Below, one piece after another: positions 1-11,701 of a stretch of 64,000 nt of DNA (positions are counted from its first letter, which is position 1; the number at the start of each line of letters is the position of its first letter). The notes under the pieces were generated by a model. The model was not told where the DNA came from. It worked only from the letters and a program-made list of their open reading frames with translations, and ran no database searches. The DNA is from an uncultured Bacilli bacterium. Its GTDB lineage: Bacteria; Bacillota_I; Bacilli_A; RF39; UBA660. The stretch spans positions 1 to 64,000 of the forward strand of contig CAKOMC010000001.1 in the NCBI GenBank assembly GCA_934096535.1. The letters run 5' to 3'. The position numbers and the translations under genes were made by a program.

Positions 1-72
1 AGCACTTTTTCTTTTCAAATGCTAAAATCATTATATATTATATGTTAGCACTTGTCAATATATGAGTGCTAA
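1..72 (-). promoter_or_regulatory. Heat-shock type promoter with CIRCE-like operators, reading out of the window
   Basis: On the minus strand TTGACA (53-58) and TATAAT (30-35) are separated by 17 bp, a near-perfect SigA promoter directed to the left. It overlaps an inverted repeat at 45-72 with arms TTAGCACTT and GAGTGCTAA, which matches the HrcA-binding CIRCE element except for a 10-nt instead of 9-nt spacer and one arm mismatch. A second half-clipped copy lies at 1-25 (AGCACTT and AAATGCTAA). Two CIRCE copies around one promoter are typical of groE, hrcA-dnaK or clp genes. The target gene is outside the window, so its identity is inference. Confidence 0.8.
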
Positions 73-274
73 TTTTTGAAATTTTTTTCGCCTTTGTTAA
101 TAACATATATCCAAATAATATATATCTAAGATAAATTGAAATTGAAACTATTTCTATTAATTTTTAGCCTTTCTTTTATTATATTTACCAGTAACAATTA
201 ATAAAGCATAAAGAAATTTTTCTAAATATTTTAATACTAGCCGAATTTAATCCTACTTAAATAAACTTTTACAG

Positions 275-308
275 CAAAAAAAAGAAACTACTATTCTTCA
301 GTAGTCTC
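275..308 (-). terminator. Rho-independent terminator of rpoBC
   Basis: On the minus strand a 9-bp stem (300-308 with 284-292, one G-U pair) closes a 7-nt loop and is followed by a run of eight T (276-283). The stem contains the last codons and the TAG stop of rpoC. Confidence 0.8.
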
Positions 309-3300
309 TTCTTCATCATTAATATTTAAATCAATATCTTCGTTAACAGAATCATCATTGTTTTCTGTTTCATTAGTATCAATTACATCAGTACTTGTTA
401 CTTCATCAGTTACATCATCACTCATAAGTTTATCTTCTAATGCTTCACTAGCATCATCTTCGATAAATTCTTTTTCAAGTTCAAATTTAACATCTGAATA
501 TTGTTTAGCACCAGTACCAGCAGGGATTAATTTACCAATAATAACATTTTCTTTTAATCCTCTTAAGTGGTCTACTTTACCTCTAATTGCAGCATCAGTA
601 AGAACTCTTGTAGTTTCTTGGAATGATGCAGCTGATAAGAAGGAATCAGTTTCTAATGACGCTTTAGTAATACCAAGCATAATTGGAAGACCAGTTGCTG
701 GAACTCCACCTGTAAGTAATACTGGTTTATTAGCTGCAGCAAATTCATTTAGAGTTACTGATAAGCCAGCAACTAAGTTAGTATCACCGCCATCTAATAC
801 TTTCATCTTTGAAATCATACGGCGTACGATAACTTCGATATGTTTATCAGAAACATCAACACCTTGTGATTTATATACTTTTTGAACTTCTTTAACAATA
901 TATTGTTGAGCTGTAATTGGATCAGTTACCGCAAGTAATTCTTTTGGCGCAATAGAACCAGTTGTTAATGGATCGCCGGCTTTAACAGTTTGACCTAATT
1001 CAACACATAGCTTCGTATTGTAGTTTGTAATATGTTCTCTAGCTTCAACATCATTTTCAATAACAATCTTAAATTTAAAGTTATTTTCTTCGATACTAGC
1101 AATTTTACCACCGATTTCAGCAATAGTTGCTTTACCTTTTGGATTTCTAGCTTCGAATAGTTCTTCAACTCTTGGAAGACCTTGAGTAATATCGCCACCG
1201 GCAACACCACCTTCGTGGAAGGTACGCATGGTTAACTGAGTACCTGGTTCACCGATTGATTGAGCTGCCATAATACCAACAGCCTCACCTGTTTCAACCA
1301 TATTACCAGTTGCAAGGTTACGACCATAACAATGTTGACATACACCGTTAACGGTATTACAAGTTAGAACACTTCTAATCTTAACGCTCTTAATTCCAGC
1401 ATTAATTATCTTATTAGCAAGAGTCTCAGTAATATATTGGTTTTTATCAACAATAACTTCTTTAGTTTCAGGATTAATTACTTTAGTTGCAGTATAACGA
1501 CCAATAATTCTTTCAATTAATGGTTCAATCATTGTATTAGATCTTTCATCGATAAAGTCTGTAACTTCAACACCATTAATAGTGCCACAGTCTTCTTCTT
1601 TAACAACAATATCTTGAGCAACATCAACTAAACGACGAGTTAAGTAACCTGAATCGGCAGTTCTTAGGGCAGTATCAACAATACCTTTACGACCACCTCT
1701 GGTTCCAATAAAGAACTCGGTTACATTACAGCCTTCAATTAAGTTGGACTTAATTGGGATTTCAATAGTTTCACCAGTAGGTTTAGCAATTAAACCACGC
1801 ATACCAGCAAGTTGATTGAATTGGTTAGCCGAACCACGAGCACCAGAATTCATCATCATGAATATTGGATTCATAGTATTTTTCTTAGCAATAGTTTGTA
1901 ATTCGTTAGAAATATCACTAGTTGCTTTAGCCCATAAAGCACAAACATTTTTATAACGTTCATCTTCGGTAATTAAACCCCTGGTGAACTCTTTATTAAT
2001 TTTGTTAACTTTCTTTTGAGTTTCATCAATGATTTGTTGTTTATTATCAGATACAATAATATCATTCATGGAAATAGAAATACCAGCCACAGTTGAATAT
2101 TTGAATCCTAAATCTTTTAGTTTATCTAACATAACTGATGTTTCCGTAGTCTTATAACGCTTAAAGACTTGGGCAATCAACTTACTTAATGTCTTCTTAA
2201 CAAATGGTTCCGCAAGAGGCATCTTAGCAATTTCTGTTTTTAAATCTGTTCCCATTGGTAAGAAATATTTATCAGGCGTAATACCGGTAATATTAGCATC
2301 ACTTGGTTCGTTAACATATGGATAAGAATCTGGTAAAATTTCATTAAATTTAATCTTACCAACAGTAGTAACTAAATACTTATCTTTTTGTTCATCAGTG
2401 AATAATTTATGAGTAAAACTGGCAACTGGAATAGCAATTCTAGTATGTAGAGAAATATCTTTTCTTTCATAAGCCATTAGGGCTTCGTTGCAGTTCTTAT
2501 AAGCTTTACCTTCATTTTCTAAACCAGCCTCTTCAATAGATAGATAGTAGTTACCTAAAATCATATCTTGTGATGGAGTAACGATTGGTTTACCATCAGA
2601 AGGTTTTAAAATGTTATTAGCACCTAACATTAAGATTCTTGCTTCGGCTTTAGCCTCTTCAGATAATGGTACATGAACAGCCATTTGGTCGCCATCGAAA
2701 TCGGCGTTAAATGCTGCACATACAAGTGGGTGCAAACGCATTGCTTTACCACCAACTAATACTGGTTCAAAGGCTTGAATACCTAAACGGTGTAGGGTTG
2801 GAGCACGGTTTAACATTACTGGATGTTCAGTAATTACATCTTCAACAACATCCCAAACACATTCATCTTTGTTATCAATTAACTTTTTAGCTCCTTTAAT
2901 ATTATGAGCAAGTCCTCTTTCAACTAGACCATGAATAACATGGGGTTTAAATAGCTCTAAAGCCATATCTTTAGGAAGACCACATTGATACATCTTTAAT
3001 GATGGACCAACAACGATAACAGAACGACCAGAATAATCAACGCGTTTACCTAATAAGTTTTGACGGAAACGACCTTGTTTACCTTTTAACATACTAGATA
3101 ATGATTTTAATGGACGATTACCAGCAGCAGTTACACTTCTACCATGACGACCATTATCAAATAAGGAGTCAACAGCTTCTTGTAACATACGCTTTTCATT
3201 TTGAACAATGATAGTTGGTGCTCCTAATTCTAGTAATTTCTTTAAACGATTATTACGGTTAATAATACGACGATATAAATCATTTAAATCACTAGTAGCA

Positions 3301-4046
3301 AAACGGCCACCATCTAATTGAATCATTGGGCGTAAATCTGGAGGAATAACAGGAAGAGCTGTTAGAATCATCCATTCAGGACGATTACCCGAATCTTTGA
3401 AGGCTACTAAACAATCAAGACGCTTAACTAAACGAATTCTCTTTTGACCAGTAGCACCATCTAATTCTTTTCTTAAATCTTCAATTTCTTTATCTAAATT
3501 TACTTCTTTTAATAAGGTTTGGATAGCCTCAGCCCCCATACCTACTTTAAAAGCATTGCCATATTTTTCATAATATGCACGATATTCTTTATCAGATAAG
3601 GTTTGTTTCTTCTCTAATGGAACATTCCCTGGGTCTAAAACAACATAAGAAACATAATATAATACTTCTTCTAAGTCTCTTGGTGACATATCAAGAACAA
3701 GACCCATTTTAGAAGGAACACCTTTAAAGAACCAAATGTGAGAGCAAGGAGCAGCAAGTTCAATATGTCCCATGCGTTCACGACGCACTTTACTTGATGT
3801 TACTTCTACTCCGCAACGATCACATATTACATTTTTATATCTTAAGCGTTTATATTTACCACAAGCACACTCATAATCCTTAATTGGTCCAAAGATTTTT
3901 TCGCAGAATAAACCATCTCTTTCTGGTTTTTGCGTACGATAGTTAATAGTTTCTGGTTTTTTTACTTCACCATAAGACCACTCGCGGATTTTTTCAGGGG
4001 AGGCAATAGATACCTTGATACCTCTAAAATTATTTACATCCATCAT
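291..4046 (-). CDS. rpoC: DNA-directed RNA polymerase subunit beta-prime
   Basis: This is the beta-prime subunit of RNA polymerase and carries the catalytic Mg2+ site. The 1251-residue length is usual for Firmicutes. The N-terminal zinc ribbon has Cys60, 62, 75 and 78. The catalytic motif NADFDGDQM lies at 447-455, with Asp449, 451 and 453. A second zinc site has cysteines near 820 and 893-903. The trigger-loop region containing [16 protein letters not shown] follows at about 925-940. The C-terminal tail is rich in Asp and Glu. The start overlaps the rpoB stop (ATGA), so the two are translationally coupled. A second ATG directly follows the first. A hairpin terminator overlaps the stop codon. 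Identification is certain. Confidence 0.99.
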   Translation of the reverse strand: MMDVNNFRGIKVSIASPEKIREWSYGEVKKPETINYRTQKPERDGLFCEKIFGPIKDYECACGKYKRLRYKNVICDRCGVEVTSSKVRRERMGHIELAAPCSHIWFFKGVPSKMGLVLDMSPRDLEEVLYYVSYVVLDPGNVPLEKKQTLSDKEYRAYYEKYGNAFKVGMGAEAIQTLLKEVNLDKEIEDLRKELDGATGQKRIRLVKRLDCLVAFKDSGNRPEWMILTALPVIPPDLRPMIQLDGGRFATSDLNDLYRRIINRNNRLKKLLELGAPTIIVQNEKRMLQEAVDSLFDNGRHGRSVTAAGNRPLKSLSSMLKGKQGRFRQNLLGKRVDYSGRSVIVVGPSLKMYQCGLPKDMALELFKPHVIHGLVERGLAHNIKGAKKLIDNKDECVWDVVEDVITEHPVMLNRAPTLHRLGIQAFEPVLVGGKAMRLHPLVCAAFNADFDGDQMAVHVPLSEEAKAEARILMLGANNILKPSDGKPIVTPSQDMILGNYYLSIEEAGLENEGKAYKNCNEALMAYERKDISLHTRIAIPVASFTHKLFTDEQKDKYLVTTVGKIKFNEILPDSYPYVNEPSDANITGITPDKYFLPMGTDLKTEIAKMPLAEPFVKKTLSKLIAQVFKRYKTTETSVMLDKLKDLGFKYSTVAGISISMNDIIVSDNKQQIIDETQKKVNKINKEFTRGLITEDERYKNVCALWAKATSDISNELQTIAKKNTMNPIFMMMNSGARGSANQFNQLAGMRGLIAKPTGETIEIPIKSNLIEGCNVTEFFIGTRGGRKGIVDTALRTADSGYLTRRLVDVAQDIVVKEEDCGTINGVEVTDFIDERSNTMIEPLIERIIGRYTATKVINPETKEVIVDKNQYITETLANKIINAGIKSVKIRSVLTCNTVNGVCQHCYGRNLATGNMVETGEAVGIMAAQSIGEPGTQLTMRTFHEGGVAGGDITQGLPRVEELFEARNPKGKATIAEIGGKIASIEENNFKFKIVIENDVEAREHITNYNTKLCVELGQTVKAGDPLTTGSIAPKELLAVTDPITAQQYIVKEVQKVYKSQGVDVSDKHIEVIVRRMISKMKVLDGGDTNLVAGLSVTLNEFAAANKPVLLTGGVPATGLPIMLGITKASLETDSFLSAASFQETTRVLTDAAIRGKVDHLRGLKENVIIGKLIPAGTGAKQYSDVKFELEKEFIEDDASEALEDKLMSDDVTDEVTSTDVIDTNETENNDDSVNEDIDLNINDEEETTEE

Positions 4047-7000
4047 ATAATTTCATCCTCCTCTTCTTCTAGAATATTTCCGTCTTCAGGAAATTCTAAA
4101 TCATCCAAATCATCATCTTCGTCTTCTTCATCTTCTAAATAATCATCATCAGGTTCTTCTTTTTTTGATTCATTATTAGCATTCTCATTAACTTCATTTG
4201 TTAATTCTTTAATTTTTAAAGCATCAACTGGTTCATCATCAGTTTCCATTTCCTTTAAATCAACTAACTTATCGTTTTGATCTAAAATTTCAACATCTAA
4301 ACCTAGAGCTTGGAATTCTTTAATTAATACTCTAAATGATTCTGGAATACCAGCTTCATCAATTGGTTTACCCTTAACTAATGATTCATAAACTTTAACA
4401 CGACCCATAACATCATCGGCTTTAATAGTCATCATTTCTTGTAGGACATTTGCAGCACCATAAGCATATAGAGCCCAAACTTCCATTTCTCCGAATCTTT
4501 GACCACCAAATTGTGCTTTACCACCTAATGGTTGTTGAGTAACCATTGAGTAAGGTCCTGTACTTCTAGCATGAATCTTATCATCAACCATGTGATGAAG
4601 TTTTACCATATACATAACACCAACAGATACCCTATTTTCAAAGGCATCACCAGTACGACCATCGTATAACACAGTCTTACCATCATGGGCAAGTCCAGCT
4701 TCTTCCATTTGTTCATAAATTTCATCTTGGCTTGCTCCATCAAATACTGGTGTAGCATATTTAACTCCTAAGTTTTTACCAGCCATACCTAAGTGTAATT
4801 CTAAAATTTGACCGATATTCATACGAGAAGGAACACCTTGTGGGTTTAAGACAATATCCACTGGCGTACCATCTGGCATGTAAGGCATATCTTCTTCTGG
4901 TAAAATTAGAGAAATAACACCTTTATTACCATGACGACCAGACATCTTATCGCCGACTTGAATCTTACGCTTTTGAATAATATAAACACGAACTATTTTT
5001 GAAACACCAGCAGGTAGTTCATCAGAGTTTTCTTTAGTATAAACTTTAATATCATGAACAATACCACCAGCACCGTGTTCTACTTTTAAAGAAGTATCTC
5101 TTACTTCACGAGTTTTTTCACCGAAAATTGCATGTAACAATTTTTCTTCAGCTGTTAATTCTTGAACACCTTTTGGTGTAACCTTACCTACTAAGATATC
5201 ACCATCTTTAACTTCGGTACCAATACGAACAATACCATTGGCATCTAAGTTCTTACGAGCATCTTCACCAACATTTGGAATATCTCTCGTAATTTCCTCA
5301 GGTCCTAATTTAGTATCACGACATTCAATATCATAGTGTTCAATATGTAGTGATGTATAAACATCATCTTTAACTAATCTTTCATTTAAAACAACAGCAT
5401 CTTCATAGTTATAACCATTACAAGTCATAAAGGCTACTAACATATTTTTACCTAACGCAAGCTCACCATTTTTAGTTGATGGACCATCAGCAATAACTTC
5501 ACCACGATGAACATTATCACCCTTCTTAACAATGGGATGATGATTAATAGTTGTAGCGGAGTTACTTCTTTCATAGTTGGCTAAATGATAAGTATCAGTG
5601 CCTTTAGCATTCTTAACAATAATTTTTTTACCATCAGCATAATCAACAACACCATCAGCCTTAGCAATAATTGTTGAACCAGAATCTCTAGCGGCAATGT
5701 ATTCAACACCAGTACCAACGATAGGAGATTCACAAGTTAATAGAGGAACAGCTTGGCGTTGCATGTTCGCACCCATTAAGGCTCTATGGGCATCATCATG
5801 TTCTAAGAATGGAATGCAACTTGTCGTAATTGATACAATTTGACTCGGTGCAACATCAATAAAGTCAACATCTTCACGCTTAACCATAACGGCTTCGCCA
5901 TCTAAACGAGCAATTACTTTTTCATCTAAAATTTCATCACCATTCATATTAATAGCAGCCGATGCAATATTATAGTCTGCCTCTTCATCAGCAGTTAAAT
6001 AAACGATTTCATCTGTTGCATGACAATTAACAACCCTACGATATGGAGTCATTAAAAATCCATATTCATTAATCTTAGCATAACTTGCTAAAGAAGTAAT
6101 TAAACCGATATTTTGACCTTCTGGAGATTCGATTGGACAAATTCTACCATAGTGACTTGAGTTAACATCACGAACATCCATACCAGCACGATCTCTGGCA
6201 AGTCCACCTGGCCCTAAAGAAGACAAACGCCTCTTATCAGTAAGTTCAGCAATTGGGTTAATTTGTTCCATGAATTTTGACAACTGAGAAGAGCCAAAGA
6301 ATTCTTTTAAAGCTGCTGTAACAGGTCTAATATTAATTAATGTTTTTGGGGTAATTGACTCAATTTCTTGGGTAGTCATACGCTCACGAATAACGCGTTC
6401 CATACGAGCCATACCAACATTGAATTGTTTTTGAACTAACTCCCCTACTTGTCTTACACGACGATTTGATAAGTTATCAATTTCATCATCGCGACCAATA
6501 CCTTCTTGTAAGTCTAAGTAATAAGATACTGATGCATAAACATCTGAAATAGTTAAACGACGACTATCGATAGTTGGATCATTACCAATAATTTCAATAA
6601 CTTTAGTTTCATCTTTCTTATTATAAACTTTAACTGTTTGAACTTTGTTATATTCGTCTAATTCTTCGTTAATCATTACTTCCTTAATGTTGTAACCATT
6701 ACTAAATATTGGACGAACTTTTTCTAGAACATCTTTAGTTACTAAAGTACCAGTACTAGCAACTACATTACCATTTTCATCTTTAATATCTTCAGCTAAC
6801 GTGCAACCGATTAAACGATCTAAAACATTTAGTTTGCGATTTAATTTATAACGACCTACTTTTGCCAAGTCATATCTAAATTTATCAAAGAATCTCGTAA
6901 TTAACTGATTCTTAGCACTATCAAGAGTTGCTGGTTCACCTGGTCTTAATTTCTCATAAATTTCGATTAAGGCTTCATCAGTATTTTTAGTGCTATCTTT

Positions 7001-7672
7001 TTCAATTGAATTCTTAATGTAAGGATTTTCTCCAAAAAGTCCTAAAATATCTTCATCACTTGAAAGACCTAATGCTCTTAAGAAAGTCGTAATAGGTACT
7101 TTTCTTGTACGATCAATACGAACATATAAAATATCTCTTGCATCAAGTTCATATTCTAACCAAGTTCCGTGATTAGGAATTAACTCTGATGTAATAACAC
7201 GGCGTCCGTTTTTATCTACTTCTTTTTTAAAGTAAATAGATGGGCTGCGGACTAATTGCGATACGATAACTCTTTCAGCGCCATTGATAATAAATGTCCC
7301 AGCATCTGTCATCATAGGAATATCGCCTAAGAATATTTCTTGTTCCTTAACTTCGCCTGTTTCATGAATGAATACTCTTGCTAATACCTTTAATGGTGCT
7401 GCATAGTTTACCATGCGTTCTTTTGCTTCTTTAATTGAATATCTTGGCTTATCAAAATAATAATCACCAAGTTCTACCGTAATATTGCCAGTGAAGCTTT
7501 CTACAGGAAATAAATCATCAATAGATTCTTTAATACCTTCGTCTAAGAACCATTGATAAGATTTCTTTTGAATTTCTAGTAGATCTGTCAATTCTAAGGT
7601 GTTTTTAATTTTGCTGAAGGTGCGTCTTTCAGCATGATCTCCAAATTTTTTTGTCTTAAATGCCACTTGCAT
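4043..7672 (-). CDS. rpoB: DNA-directed RNA polymerase subunit beta
   Basis: This is the beta subunit of RNA polymerase, 1209 residues, cotranscribed with rpoC. The rifampicin pocket is at about residues 457-488 and shows several differences from the E. coli sequence: Lys466 (E. coli Gln513), Glu for Asp516, Ile for Asn518, Ala for Ser522 and Asp479 for His526. The last 45 or so residues form a strongly acidic tail. The ATG at 7672 lies only 1 nt from the GGGGTG Shine-Dalgarno sequence. A GTG at 7666, two codons later, has normal spacing (8 nt after AGGGG) and may be the real start. The ribosomal genes rplJ and rplL, common rpoB neighbours, are not in the window. Confidence 0.99.
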   Translation of the reverse strand: MQVAFKTKKFGDHAERRTFSKIKNTLELTDLLEIQKKSYQWFLDEGIKESIDDLFPVESFTGNITVELGDYYFDKPRYSIKEAKERMVNYAAPLKVLARVFIHETGEVKEQEIFLGDIPMMTDAGTFIINGAERVIVSQLVRSPSIYFKKEVDKNGRRVITSELIPNHGTWLEYELDARDILYVRIDRTRKVPITTFLRALGLSSDEDILGLFGENPYIKNSIEKDSTKNTDEALIEIYEKLRPGEPATLDSAKNQLITRFFDKFRYDLAKVGRYKLNRKLNVLDRLIGCTLAEDIKDENGNVVASTGTLVTKDVLEKVRPIFSNGYNIKEVMINEELDEYNKVQTVKVYNKKDETKVIEIIGNDPTIDSRRLTISDVYASVSYYLDLQEGIGRDDEIDNLSNRRVRQVGELVQKQFNVGMARMERVIRERMTTQEIESITPKTLINIRPVTAALKEFFGSSQLSKFMEQINPIAELTDKRRLSSLGPGGLARDRAGMDVRDVNSSHYGRICPIESPEGQNIGLITSLASYAKINEYGFLMTPYRRVVNCHATDEIVYLTADEEADYNIASAAINMNGDEILDEKVIARLDGEAVMVKREDVDFIDVAPSQIVSITTSCIPFLEHDDAHRALMGANMQRQAVPLLTCESPIVGTGVEYIAARDSGSTIIAKADGVVDYADGKKIIVKNAKGTDTYHLANYERSNSATTINHHPIVKKGDNVHRGEVIADGPSTKNGELALGKNMLVAFMTCNGYNYEDAVVLNERLVKDDVYTSLHIEHYDIECRDTKLGPEEITRDIPNVGEDARKNLDANGIVRIGTEVKDGDILVGKVTPKGVQELTAEEKLLHAIFGEKTREVRDTSLKVEHGAGGIVHDIKVYTKENSDELPAGVSKIVRVYIIQKRKIQVGDKMSGRHGNKGVISLILPEEDMPYMPDGTPVDIVLNPQGVPSRMNIGQILELHLGMAGKNLGVKYATPVFDGASQDEIYEQMEEAGLAHDGKTVLYDGRTGDAFENRVSVGVMYMVKLHHMVDDKIHARSTGPYSMVTQQPLGGKAQFGGQRFGEMEVWALYAYGAANVLQEMMTIKADDVMGRVKVYESLVKGKPIDEAGIPESFRVLIKEFQALGLDVEILDQNDKLVDLKEMETDDEPVDALKIKELTNEVNENANNESKKEEPDDDYLEDEEDEDDDLDDLEFPEDGNILEEEEDEII

Positions 7673-7739
7673 TCACCCCTATACCTAATATTTTTTGAGT
7701 ACCTTTTAAATACGTCAACAATTTTCGATTTTATAAAAT

Positions 7740-8357
7740 TTATCTAGTCTTGTCAACATTTTTAGCCTTAATTACATAAAAACCCTTGCACTTTTCAACT
7801 AGATTTACATCATAGTCGGGTTTTAGTAGATTAATTATACTCTTGGCTCCTTGATCTTTTCTTATAACAAACCACAATTCGCCATCATCATTTAAATGTT
7901 TTAACGAATCAAGTAGTATCTTTTCCACTACTACTTTCCCTGCCCTTATAGGAGGATTTGTTACAATCAAATCATAATTTTTATCGATACTACTTAAAGC
8001 ATCGCTATAAAAGGCTTTTGCATCCACCTTATTGTTCTTAATATTCATATTGGCTAAATGAATTGCACGGTTATTAACATCAACCATATCAAATTTACTG
8101 TTAAGTAATTTAGAAAGGCTAATGCCAATAAAACCGTAACCACATCCAACATCTAAAGCGTTAATGTTTTTTTTATCATAATTTTTAAGAAGAACTTTAA
8201 CTAGATTTAGACTGCCAAAATCTATTTTATCCTTAGAGAAAACGCCATTATCAGAGGTAAATAAAAAAGGAACATTATTTACTTCATAACTTATTGTGCG
8301 TAATTCACTTTTTAAGTTTTCGTTATTTGTAAAATAATGTTCCAACTTTATCACCAT
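7740..8357 (-). CDS. YbxB/RsmC-like class I methyltransferase
   Basis: This is a SAM-dependent methyltransferase of the RsmC-like family, known to modify guanine N2 in rRNA. It contains the FTSDNGVFS segment, the SAM-binding DVGCGYGFIG motif and NPPIRAGK, the NPP[YI] motif of N-methyltransferases. It resembles B. subtilis YbxB, which also sits directly before rpoB. That supports orthology, but the exact target base is not shown here. An in-frame start exists at 8378. The ATG at 8357 is preferred because GGGG lies 8-11 nt upstream and homologous N-termini begin near here. Only 67 bp separate it from rpoB, so it may lead the rpoBC operon. Confidence 0.85.
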   Translation of the reverse strand: MVIKLEHYFTNNENLKSELRTISYEVNNVPFLFTSDNGVFSKDKIDFGSLNLVKVLLKNYDKKNINALDVGCGYGFIGISLSKLLNSKFDMVDVNNRAIHLANMNIKNNKVDAKAFYSDALSSIDKNYDLIVTNPPIRAGKVVVEKILLDSLKHLNDDGELWFVIRKDQGAKSIINLLKPDYDVNLVEKCKGFYVIKAKNVDKTR

Positions 8358-8424
8358 TCCCGTTTCCCCATAAGGCAAATATATCTAAATTATAGTCTAT
8401 TTAGAAAAAAAATGCAAGTTCTTA

Positions 8425-8454
8425 TTGACAAAAAATGAAAAGTTTTGCTATAAT
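8425..8454 (+). promoter_or_regulatory. Promoter of tRNA-Met
   Basis: TTGACA (8425-8430) and TATAAT (8449-8454), both perfect consensus, are separated by 18 bp. The tRNA starts 22 nt downstream. Confidence 0.8.
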
Positions 8455-8475
8455 TAAAAAGTGTCAGGAAAAAAT

Positions 8476-8552
8476 GGCGATGTAGCTCAGTTGGCTAGAG
8501 CATCCGGTTCATACCCGGCAGGTCGAGAGTTCGAATCTCCCCGTCGCTACCA
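8476..8552 (+). tRNA. tRNA-Met (CAT), elongator type
   Basis: A full cloverleaf can be drawn. The acceptor stem is GGCGATG, the anticodon stem CCGG encloses loop TTCATAC with CAT at 8510-8512, the T arm contains TTCGAATC and CCA is encoded at the 3' end. The 5' G and the closeness to Bacillus elongator tRNA-Met argue against initiator tRNA. A tRNA-Ile with modified CAT cannot be excluded without lysidine-synthetase determinants, but the sequence is Met-like. Confidence 0.93.
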
Positions 8553-8562
8553 TTTGATTATT

Positions 8563-8586
8563 ACTAGGTTTCAGCCTAGTTTTTTT
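8563..8586 (+). terminator. Terminator after tRNA-Met
   Basis: The stem ACTAGG (8563-8568) and CCTAGT (8575-8580) with a 6-nt loop is followed by a T-run (8580-8586). Confidence 0.8.
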
Positions 8587-8912
8587 ATATCTTCTTATTT
8601 TAAAAGCCTCTTGATATTCTCTGAGTTTTCTTCAATCTTCTTTTATATTTTAAAATTTTTTACATTTATCCCCTCTTTTCTGTCTTATAAGTCTTAATAT
8701 ACTTTGACCTTTTTTACATTTTAATTATTTTTATTTTAATACATTTTGACATTTGTATATGTTTTTTTCTAATTTTCTAAAAATCGATATAATTATAAAA
8801 ACAAAGCTTATTACCTAAAGAAAAACTAAATAAGATTATTTAGCATACTAAAAGCTATTTTCTCTTATTTAGTTTTTTTGTGTGATTAATATTATTAAAA
8901 ATTATTTAAGAA
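8587..8912. other. Intergenic region with a long hairpin, possible small RNA
   Basis: There is no coding capacity here. A perfect 15-bp stem (8821-8835 with 8863-8877) encloses a 27-nt loop and ends in T-runs on both strands, so it can terminate the minus-strand oxidoreductase operon entering from the right and also plus-strand transcripts. Inside the left arm a second palindrome, CTAAATAA-GA-TTATTTAG (8826-8843), would compete with the long stem. A TATAAT at 8788-8793 without a clear -35 could start a short RNA ending in the hairpin. That is only a possibility. Confidence 0.5.
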
Positions 8913-10508
8913 TTACTTTTCTAACGGTTTAAATTTATTCATTATGGCTTCACTTACCTTAAGACCATCGATAGCAGCACTAGTAATACCACCAGCATAC
9001 CCAGCTCCTTCACCACTTGGATAAAGCCCTTCAATATTGGACTCATAGTTTTCATTTCTAATTATTCTAATTGGACTCGAAGTTCGAGCCTCAATTCCAC
9101 AAAGGAGGGCCTCTTTATCAGCAAAGCCTTTTATTTTTCTATCAAAATTTTCTATTCCTTCTTTTAAAGCTATGTTCAAATTATTTGGCAGCAACTCATT
9201 TAAATTGGCTATTCTGTAACCGCCTTTTATTTTGGGTTCTAATTTTCCAATATTCTTGGGCTTTTTATTATCTTTATAATCACCATAAGTCTCAGTAGGA
9301 ATTAAACCGTTCCCCAACTGATAAGCTTTTTCTTCTAAATTTCTTTGAAACTTAATGCCCGCAAACAAATTATTTCCATAATCATTTTCATTAACCGTTA
9401 CAATTAAAGCACTATTAGCAATCCCACTATCTCTTTTCGAATAGCTCATACCATTAATACACAATTTATTGGCCTCACTTGAGGCATTAACCACATAACC
9501 ACCGGGGCACATGCAAAAACTATAAACGCCCTTACCATTACTGGCTTTAAAAGTTAATTTATAAGAAGCTACGGGTAATCTATCATCTAGAAGACCATAC
9601 TGATTTTTATCAATTAAACTTTGTGGGTGCATAATTCTAATACCAACCGCAAATGGTTTATTTTGCATAGCAACACCTTTAGCATTTAAGAGATAAAATG
9701 TATCCCTAGCTGAATGGCCTATCGCTAAAAGGACTGCTGAACAAGGCAAAGTTTCTTTACCATTTAAAACCACACTTTCTAATTTATTGTCTTTAATATT
9801 TAAATCGGTAAGTTTAGTTTCAAATAAAAATTTGCCACCAAGTCTTTCAATACTTTTACGCATATTAATAATAACTTCTCTTAAAACATCCGTCCCAATA
9901 TGAGGTTTATTAACATAAGTTATTTCTTTATTAGCGCCAAAAGAAGCAAAAGTCTCCATCACATACTGGTATCTTCCAACTTTATCATTTACTAAGGTAT
10001 TAAGTTTACCATCAGAAAAAGTCCCGGCACCACCTTCGCCAAATTGAATATTACATTCCGTATCTAGTTCGTTAGTTTGCCAAAACTTCTCTACTTTAGT
10101 AACTCTTTTTGCGATTTCACAACCGCGTTCAACTATAATAACCGGATAACCATTTCTAACTAAGTTTAAACTAGCAAATAAACCTGCCGGACCACTACCT
10201 ACAGCAATAATAGGCTTTTTTAAAGGTATAATTCCTTGAGGTCTAAATTCATATTTAACATCTTCGCCCATGACGATATCTTTATTATTTGCTCCTAATA
10301 ATTTTTCTTCTAAATTTTTATCTAGTTCACACAAGACTTCATAAACATAATATACATCAGGCTTTTTCCTGGCATCAATTGATTTTTTTACAATTTTATA
10401 ATTTAAATTATAATTCTTTGGCAATTTTAATTTTTTTAAAATACTTAATTTTAGATTAGCAGCACTATCTATATCATATTTTAGTTTTATCTCTCTTATT
10501 CTTAGCAT
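8913..10508 (-). CDS. FAD-dependent dehydrogenase (COG2509-like)
   Basis: This 531-residue flavoprotein belongs to the uncharacterised FAD-dependent dehydrogenases. An N-terminal domain of about 95 residues precedes the FAD-binding GSGPAG motif at 104-109, followed by the FGEGGAGTFSDGKLNT segment typical of this family and a second dinucleotide-binding portion. A late GEGAGYAGGI motif contacts FAD. Cytoplasmic; no membrane segment or signal. The substrate is unknown. It overlaps the preceding oxidoreductase gene by 7 nt, so the two are one operon of two flavoproteins. The long hairpin at 8821-8877 probably ends the transcript. Confidence 0.85.
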   Translation of the reverse strand: MLRIREIKLKYDIDSAANLKLSILKKLKLPKNYNLNYKIVKKSIDARKKPDVYYVYEVLCELDKNLEEKLLGANNKDIVMGEDVKYEFRPQGIIPLKKPIIAVGSGPAGLFASLNLVRNGYPVIIVERGCEIAKRVTKVEKFWQTNELDTECNIQFGEGGAGTFSDGKLNTLVNDKVGRYQYVMETFASFGANKEITYVNKPHIGTDVLREVIINMRKSIERLGGKFLFETKLTDLNIKDNKLESVVLNGKETLPCSAVLLAIGHSARDTFYLLNAKGVAMQNKPFAVGIRIMHPQSLIDKNQYGLLDDRLPVASYKLTFKASNGKGVYSFCMCPGGYVVNASSEANKLCINGMSYSKRDSGIANSALIVTVNENDYGNNLFAGIKFQRNLEEKAYQLGNGLIPTETYGDYKDNKKPKNIGKLEPKIKGGYRIANLNELLPNNLNIALKEGIENFDRKIKGFADKEALLCGIEARTSSPIRIIRNENYESNIEGLYPSGEGAGYAGGITSAAIDGLKVSEAIMNKFKPLEK

Positions 10509-11701
10509 ATATCCTCACTTACTACAATACTTGATAGCCAAGCAAAGCCTAAGTTAAAGCCCCCACAAATACCATCAACATCCAAAATCTCTCCTGTATA
10601 ATAAAGTCCAGCATATTCTTTATCTTCTAAAGTAGTCTTTACTCTATTAATAGGAATACCGCCAGTAACAACTTGTCCTTTAAATATCTCTTTGGTTTCT
10701 CTAATTTCTAAAGTTAAATCACTTAAGTTATTAATTAAATCATTTTTTTCTTTCTTAGTTAAACTTTTATAATGACAATTACTCTTTATACCAGCCTTAC
10801 TAACTAAAATATAAAGTAGTTTATAAGGAATAATACTTTCTAATAGTTCAATAACGGTTCTTTGATACAGGGTATTATCTCGTAAAGTCAACCATTTATC
10901 GATATTTTCTTTTTCTATATTAGGTAAAAAATTTAGATGAATTTTAACTTTTTGCTTTTGGTATAAAGCTTTACTTACAAGCGAACTTAAGTTCATAACG
11001 CAAATACCACTGATACCATAATCAGTTAGTTGAACTTCACCTAAATCACTTTTAAGAAATTTATCATTTTCATAGATACTTACTCTTGCTTCTGCTCTTA
11101 TACCGGACCATTTATTAAAGAAATCACCATTTAAAACTAGAGGACATAAAGCCGGCAAAATTGGCGTCATTTTAATTCCTAGTGAATTTAGTAATTCATA
11201 ATTAGCATTTTCTTTTAAACCGGCCTTACTTCCTATTGCAATAATTATCTTATCGAAAAGCATTTTCTTACCATTTACCATAATTTGATATTTATTTTCT
11301 TTTCTTTTAATATTATTAATCTCACTATCTAAGATAGTCTTAATTTTTAGACGCTCAATTTCTGTTAAAAAAGCATTTAATACGGAAGTTGCCATATTAC
11401 TCATTGGATAATAATAACCATTTTTGATTCTAGGTACTAAACCAAGGCTATTTAAAAATTCTTTAACTTTTAAAATATTTTCTTCATTGACAATCGTTTT
11501 TAAAAATTCATAATCACTTGTATAATATTTATCTACACCTATATCTTGATTAAAATAATTACAACGACCATTACCAGTCATCAAAATTTTTTTACCCAAA
11601 GTACTATTTTTTTCTAAAATAGTTACATCAAATCCCTCTCTATTTAAAAGAATAGCACTCATCATTCCAGAGGCGCCACCACCAATAATACCAACTTTCA
11701 T
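10502..11701 (-). CDS. BaiN/HI0933-family NAD(P)/FAD-dependent oxidoreductase
   Basis: This is a 399-residue flavoprotein of the HI0933/BaiN family (COG2081). GGGASG at 7-12 binds FAD, and the family signature GKKILMTGNGRCN follows. Near the C-terminus the TGEILDVDGICGGFNLGFAW stretch is the conserved FAD-contacting end of the family. Members of the family include a bile-acid 3-dehydro-4,6-steroid reductase in clostridia, but the substrate cannot be inferred here because most members are of unknown function. It is the first gene of a two-gene operon, overlapping the COG2509-like gene by 7 nt. Confidence 0.85.
   Translation of the reverse strand: MKVGIIGGGASGMMSAILLNREGFDVTILEKNSTLGKKILMTGNGRCNYFNQDIGVDKYYTSDYEFLKTIVNEENILKVKEFLNSLGLVPRIKNGYYYPMSNMATSVLNAFLTEIERLKIKTILDSEINNIKRKENKYQIMVNGKKMLFDKIIIAIGSKAGLKENANYELLNSLGIKMTPILPALCPLVLNGDFFNKWSGIRAEARVSIYENDKFLKSDLGEVQLTDYGISGICVMNLSSLVSKALYQKQKVKIHLNFLPNIEKENIDKWLTLRDNTLYQRTVIELLESIIPYKLLYILVSKAGIKSNCHYKSLTKKEKNDLINNLSDLTLEIRETKEIFKGQVVTGGIPINRVKTTLEDKEYAGLYYTGEILDVDGICGGFNLGFAWLSSIVVSEDIC

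Noticed and set aside
358..885. Open frames antisense to rpoC, rpoB, obg and other strong genes
   Set aside because: They lack ribosome sites and familiar sequence, and lie fully inside confidently identified genes on the other strand.
8461..8697. Open frame covering tRNA-Met
   Set aside because: It runs through the tRNA and its terminator and has no ribosome site.
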